From contig JAKISE010000042.1 of NCBI GenBank assembly GCA_021648745.1, forward strand, positions 1 to 25,025: a stretch of 25,025 nt of DNA, given 5' to 3'. The notes under the pieces are model-generated. The model saw only the letters and a list, made by a program, of their open reading frames with translations, was not told where the DNA came from and did not search any database. The position numbers and the translations under genes were made by a program. The stretch is from Cyclobacteriaceae bacterium (lineage in GTDB: Bacteria; Bacteroidota; Bacteroidia; Cytophagales; Cyclobacteriaceae). Below, in pieces: positions 21,806 through 25,025 of this stretch; positions within the stretch are counted from its first letter, which is position 1; every line of letters starts with the position of its first letter.

Positions 21806-23092
21806 TTAGTTATCAGACTTTGCTTCTTTGCTCTCAAATAAAGTAGGTTTAAATGTGATCATTAACCAGGCCCAGTTATTTGTTAATGTGTTGTCTCCTG
21901 TATTCTTAATGGCTACCATGGAAGGAGTTGCAAACATTTGCGAGTAGCCTATTTTTAAATTTACCGACTTATGCAATTTTGCTACGTAAATTAAATCCAC
22001 CTCTGTACCTAACGAATTAGAAATGGTTTGAGTAGCATCGTTAGCGTCTTCAATAGATGCTGGACTCATAAAATAGTGCACATTGGCCACTAAGTTTGAC
22101 TTGTCTCCAAGTTTAAAATTTGTCTTTATGTTTAAATCAACAAGACCCTTGCCACTATGGCCATTGCCTACATAAAAATAATCCATAAACCCATAAAACT
22201 TATGGTTTGTACCATATAAAGGCGCAAAGGACTTGTCTTGTGTATCTGTAGCGCTTGTTCCTGATAGTATTTCACCTCCAATCGTAATTGGTGTTAACCT
22301 TGTTTTAAACGTAGCATATAAAGAGGCTAAATAAGCATTTACATCAGTGCCTGCCCCATTTTTACCGCCTTGATAATATAATTCTGTACTTAGCTTTACA
22401 TCACCAAAATTTTTGTCGGCAATTACTGCGTATGTTTGCCTGTAAGCCATTGATGAATCCGTAGGCACTTGCCTTCCATCATTATGAATTAGAACGGCTA
22501 AATTTCCATTCTCAGACTTAGATTCAAAACGGGCAAATTGCATGGCTTTGTAATTATTGGTTACTGAGTGGTCGTAAAAATTTTGATTTAACCACCCAGG
22601 TTCTGCTCTCCAATTTTGGTTATAAGCTAAGCCAACATCTAGTTTCATTCCATCGTTATTCTTCCATAAGAATAAGAACGCATCATGACTTCTTGCTTGC
22701 GCTGCCCAGTTAAGGTTTCCTAAAAAACGAGCACCATCATAATCTAGCTCCATTCTTCCAGCCCTAAAGCCAAACTTATTATTAAAATTAAATTGCCCCC
22801 AGGCCTCATGCACATTCTGTAAATTAGGATCAGTTTTATATATTTGATCTACACTACCCCAAATACGAACATCCTGCAAGGTGAATTTAAGAATAACCTG
22901 ATCCGTATTATACCCAAAATAAAGCCTTGATCTCTGCTCAATAAAAAAGGCAGGAGGTGTGTCTTTATTATGTGGAGCTTTAAACCCATTTCTAAATTCA
23001 GCTCTTGGCCTAATTTCGGCTCCTAAAGTAAATTGTGCAGATGCATTGAGCGTAAACCCCATCATCACAATTGCTAGTAGTAATTTTTTCAT
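21806..23092 (-). CDS. Outer-membrane beta-barrel porin, alginate-export-like family
   Basis: The 428 residues start with a signal peptide (MKKLLLAIVMMGFTLNASAQ) followed by alternating strands with aromatic girdle residues, as in a 16-18 strand barrel. The opening EIRPRAEFRNGF, the RSRLYFGY strand and the RAGRMELDYDGARFLG block resemble the alginate-export porin family (AlgE-like). Members of this family occur next to many respiratory operons and are not specific for alginate. Being first in an operon with nrfH and nrfA, 19 bases before nrfH, it may let nitrite or another small anion through the outer membrane; this is inference. A sequence GTACTTTG close to the -7 consensus lies about 45 bases upstream on the minus strand. 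Confidence 0.85.
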   Translation of the reverse strand: MKKLLLAIVMMGFTLNASAQFTLGAEIRPRAEFRNGFKAPHNKDTPPAFFIEQRSRLYFGYNTDQVILKFTLQDVRIWGSVDQIYKTDPNLQNVHEAWGQFNFNNKFGFRAGRMELDYDGARFLGNLNWAAQARSHDAFLFLWKNNDGMKLDVGLAYNQNWRAEPGWLNQNFYDHSVTNNYKAMQFARFESKSENGNLAVLIHNDGRQVPTDSSMAYRQTYAVIADKNFGDVKLSTELYYQGGKNGAGTDVNAYLASLYATFKTRLTPITIGGEILSGTSATDTQDKSFAPLYGTNHKFYGFMDYFYVGNGHSGKGLVDLNIKTNFKLGDKSNLVANVHYFMSPASIEDANDATQTISNSLGTEVDLIYVAKLHKSVNLKIGYSQMFATPSMVAIKNTGDNTLTNNWAWLMITFKPTLFESKEAKSDN

Positions 23093-23113
23093 AATGCTTT
23101 GTAAATTTCGTTA

Positions 23114-23131
23114 TGTGTCCTTTATTACACA
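23114..23131 (-). promoter_or_regulatory. Possible regulator-binding dyad upstream of the nrf operon
   Basis: TGTGT and ACACA face each other across 8 bases, 22 bases before the porin start codon. The half-sites recall CRP/FNR boxes, but the spacing is not standard. A regulator of this class would suit a nitrite reductase operon; support is weak. Confidence 0.25.
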
Positions 23132-23200
23132 AGCAAAGTACGGATTAAAAGTAGGAACGAATTCTGACATCCGTCAATTCTATACATGATTTTAATTCTT

Positions 23201-23317
23201 AACCTGGGTTCAGGATAAGGAATACTGTCAGCTTTAAGCGAACTGATTACATTAGAATTTGTCAATTCGTTTTCAATAAACTAGACGCCAAAATCTAGGC
23301 AAATAATACTGTTTACC
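23201..23317 (-). mobile_element. Right half of a family-1 MITE-like element
   Basis: In the plus direction it begins AACCTGGGTTCAGGATAAGG and continues to ..CAGCTTTAAGC, which matches the right end of the intact element (read in reverse from 9892). Its GGATAAGG core matches the left half at 19382 and not the ACCCAAGG of the intact element. It runs directly into copy B of the 173-bp repeat. No other end of this element is present beyond copy B. Confidence 0.78.
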
Positions 23318-23490
23318 TTAAACCCGAAATATGCAATAGAATTTCTATTAGGCCTTTAACTCACTTCAAATCAGTCGCTTTGCTTTGTTTGTGTTCTCAC
23401 CATAGCGGTGCTATGCTTTCGAATCCAAACTGCCTGATTTATTGTGACTTAAAGCCTCATCACGAACCCTATCGCATAATTCGGGTTAAA
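23318..23490 (-). repeat. 173-bp inverted repeat, copy B (MITE-like module)
   Basis: It is an exact reverse complement of 19480-19652, flanked by TTAAA at both edges. The copies are separated by 3665 bases holding the porin, nrfH, nrfA, the upstream region and the right half of the family-1 element. The bases just outside the repeat differ at both ends, so the identity stops sharply. Confidence 0.95.
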
Positions 23491-23667
23491 CTGTTGTTGT
23501 AATAAACAACTTAGTATGGCAGCCTTATACTCTGTGGGATAGATTTTACACCGTTCATCAAAAAAATGTAAACAACCTGCTTTATGAATAGACTAATTAC
23601 CTATTCTTTCTTGCTTCATGCAAGATTTCTGTTTTTCTTTGAATCCATAATTTAAACAACCGCCAAT

Positions 23668-24315
23668 ATGTTATTTATCGCATCGTTTCACACCCATAAA
23701 CTTGTCGTATTACTATTTGTTGCTATTTACCTTATAAAAACCATTCTGCTTTTAGTTGGTAGTGATAATGGCTTGGACAAGTTTTCTAAATTTATAAAAA
23801 TACCGGAAATGATTATTAGCCTTTTGTTTCTACTAACAGGAGGCTATTTACTAATGAACATTGCCGAGTTCGATTTTCTACTCATTTTAAAACTGGTATT
23901 TGTTTTGGCAGCCATTCCCATTGCAGTAATTGGTTTTAAAAAGAAGAAAAAACTTTTTGCGGTCATTTCTATTTTCTTAATTATTGGTGCCTATGGCTTA
24001 GCTGAAGTACATAAAGCCAAAATGGGCAAAAGACAAGCGTTTACAGAAGAAGTTATTACAAACCCAGAAGCTCAAAATTATATACTCGCCCTTCATGGAA
24101 AAGCACTTTTCAGCGCACAATGTGCGGTATGCCATGGCAATGACGGAACAGCAGGACTTTCTGGTGCTAAAGATTTGCGCAAGAGCCAAAAACCAAGCAA
24201 GGAAATAGAAGCCATTATTATATCAGGTAAGAATACCATGCCTAAAATGGAAGGTAAGTTTAATGACCAAGAATTAAAAGCCCTTGTAAATTATGTTAAT
24301 AGCTTGAAAAAATAG
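23668..24315 (+). CDS. Membrane-anchored cytochrome c with SirB-like N-terminus
   Basis: The 215 residues have four hydrophobic helices (about 11-30, 47-65, 70-90 and 96-113) resembling the SirB membrane family, with the FHTHKLVVLL start and KxPEMIISLLFLLTGGY-like second helix (conserved positions only). A soluble cytochrome c domain follows at about 130-215. The haem site is CAVCHG at 152-157, and a methionine ligand is likely in the NTMPKMEG segment near 188-195. The cytochrome domain should face the periplasm and accept or pass single electrons. It lies beyond the inverted repeat of the nrf operon, on the other strand, and ends 5 bases from the convergent M48 gene. The partner enzyme is unknown; service to nrf is possible but not shown. 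Confidence 0.82.
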   Translation: MLFIASFHTHKLVVLLFVAIYLIKTILLLVGSDNGLDKFSKFIKIPEMIISLLFLLTGGYLLMNIAEFDFLLILKLVFVLAAIPIAVIGFKKKKKLFAVISIFLIIGAYGLAEVHKAKMGKRQAFTEEVITNPEAQNYILALHGKALFSAQCAVCHGNDGTAGLSGAKDLRKSQKPSKEIEAIIISGKNTMPKMEGKFNDQELKALVNYVNSLKK

Positions 24316-24320
24316 GGCGG

Positions 24321-25025
24321 TTATAAGTCTTCTATTTTAGCTTTCAAAATTCTCCAAGTAGTAGAATCAAGTACGTAATTTACTTTATATGATTTATCTT
24401 GGCTATAGGCAATAATACTTTCGGCTCGCTCCTTAGAATAAGGATGTGTACTAACCCAAGACATATACTCTTCTGTTTGTGTATCACTTCCTCCTAAGGT
24501 ATATAAGAAATCTGCAAAAGGTGTTGGGTCAATTTCTGCTTCAATTAAGTAGTCTACTGATTTAAAATCTGCTTCTTCCTCTAGCGACCTATCATAGGCA
24601 GAAGAAGTGAGAGTTTTCAAAGATTCAAGTAAAACTTGGCTATTTCCATTGCCCGAGGTCATAGTAATTACAACGGCCAATCCAACTTCCTTTACGAGTT
24701 TCTTCATAACATGATCCATCTGCATATGCGCAACCTCATGGCCAATTACACCACTTAACTCGGCTTCATTTTTTACACTGGCCACCAAGCCAGCATAAAT
24801 TACTAAATGCTTATTGGGTAATGCAAATGCATTTACTTCTCTCGTGTTTATGATGTGCAATTTTAGATCATTCCTATCTATATTATTAGACTCGCATATT
24901 TTAGTTAAAAGACTATCTATGGGTGATATAATATCCTGATTTTTTACCTCTTCATTTTTACTAGCATAAAACTCCCAAAACAACTCGCCTATTTTTTGCT
25001 CCGTTGTGGAGAGGTTTTCTTTAAC
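24321..25025 (-). CDS. M48-family metalloprotease, 5' end cut off
   Basis: The frame is open to the window edge and gives 234 residues; the start lies beyond 25025. A TTG at 24983 is only an internal leucine, because 14 more codons in frame (VKENLSTTEQKIGE) precede it. The zinc motif HEVAH is encoded at 24725-24739, in VIGHEVAHMQMDHVMKK, and the third ligand is likely a glutamate of LEEEADFKSVDY. NAFALPNKHLVIYAGLV before the motif is typical of M48 (Ste24/HtpX/LoiP-like) peptidases, which act in envelope protein quality control. Whether it is a lipoprotein or has membrane helices cannot be seen. It converges on the cytochrome c gene with a 5-base gap and no clear terminator. Confidence 0.9.
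   Translation of the reverse strand, partial: VKENLSTTEQKIGELFWEFYASKNEEVKNQDIISPIDSLLTKICESNNIDRNDLKLHIINTREVNAFALPNKHLVIYAGLVASVKNEAELSGVIGHEVAHMQMDHVMKKLVKEVGLAVVITMTSGNGNSQVLLESLKTLTSSAYDRSLEEEADFKSVDYLIEAEIDPTPFADFLYTLGGSDTQTEEYMSWVSTHPYSKERAESIIAYSQDKSYKVNYVLDSTTWRILKAKIEDL

Noticed and set aside
23492..23512. GTTGTT/AACAAC hairpin next to copy B
   Set aside because: It is short, A/T-rich and without a T-run; too weak to call a terminator.
24940..24983. TTG start for the M48 protease inside the window
   Set aside because: The frame stays open to the window edge, and the residues before the TTG read as normal protein, so the gene is simply cut off.

Overview
The window is AT-rich and looks like chromosomal DNA of a Bacteroidota bacterium, probably of the order Cytophagales. 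Four genes carry TAnnTTTG-type -7 promoter elements a few bases to about 25 bases before the start codon, and Shine-Dalgarno sequences are generally absent. The gene set also fits: BatB/BatC, a UMF1 transporter, a DUF6787-like protein, an ExbB/ExbD cluster and a large alpha-2-macroglobulin. The exact genus cannot be read from the sequence.

Layout. 1-5058 is entirely on the minus strand: a partial UMF1-type MFS transporter, an energy-transduction operon (MotA/TolQ/ExbB protein, a small membrane protein, two ExbD proteins) closed by a hairpin terminator, tRNA-Ser(GGA), and overlapping genes for type I asparaginase and a TatD hydrolase. 5337-8276 is on the plus strand: three 32-bp tandem repeats leading straight into an AAA ATPase/DUF4143 gene, then a secreted subtilisin-like protease. 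8330-9508 (minus) holds an EamA/DMT transporter and a small DUF6787-like membrane protein. 9629-9892 is a non-coding element with terminal inverted repeats. 9937-12469 (plus) holds batB, batC and a ferritin. 12482-12684 is a decayed fragment of a pepD-type dipeptidase. 13039-19122 encodes a 2027-residue alpha-2-macroglobulin with a CxEQ thioester motif, bracketed by two related MITE-like elements in opposite orientation. 19667-23092 (minus) is an ammonia-forming nitrite reductase operon: beta-barrel porin, nrfH, nrfA. The window ends with a SirB-like/cytochrome c fusion protein (plus) and a partial M48 metalloprotease (minus).

How the genes work together. The nrf operon is a coherent respiratory unit: NrfH takes electrons from quinol in the inner membrane, the penta-haem NrfA reduces nitrite to ammonium in the periplasm, and the porin may admit the anion. 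The other clusters are envelope or housekeeping functions.

The most unusual structure is in the non-coding DNA. The nrf operon is enclosed by a perfect 173-bp inverted repeat (19480-19652 and 23318-23490). Each copy is a small MITE-like module with TTTAA flanks. Next to one copy lies the left half of a larger element, and next to the other lies a matching right half. The two halves would make one complete element if the 3.7-kb nrf segment were flipped. This is good sequence evidence that the nrf segment has inverted, and perhaps still can. Other points of note are the repeat-promoter in front of the DUF4143 ATPase and a MITE inserted exactly in the stop codon of the macroglobulin gene, which it re-creates. 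I did not find a clear new defence or biosynthetic system.
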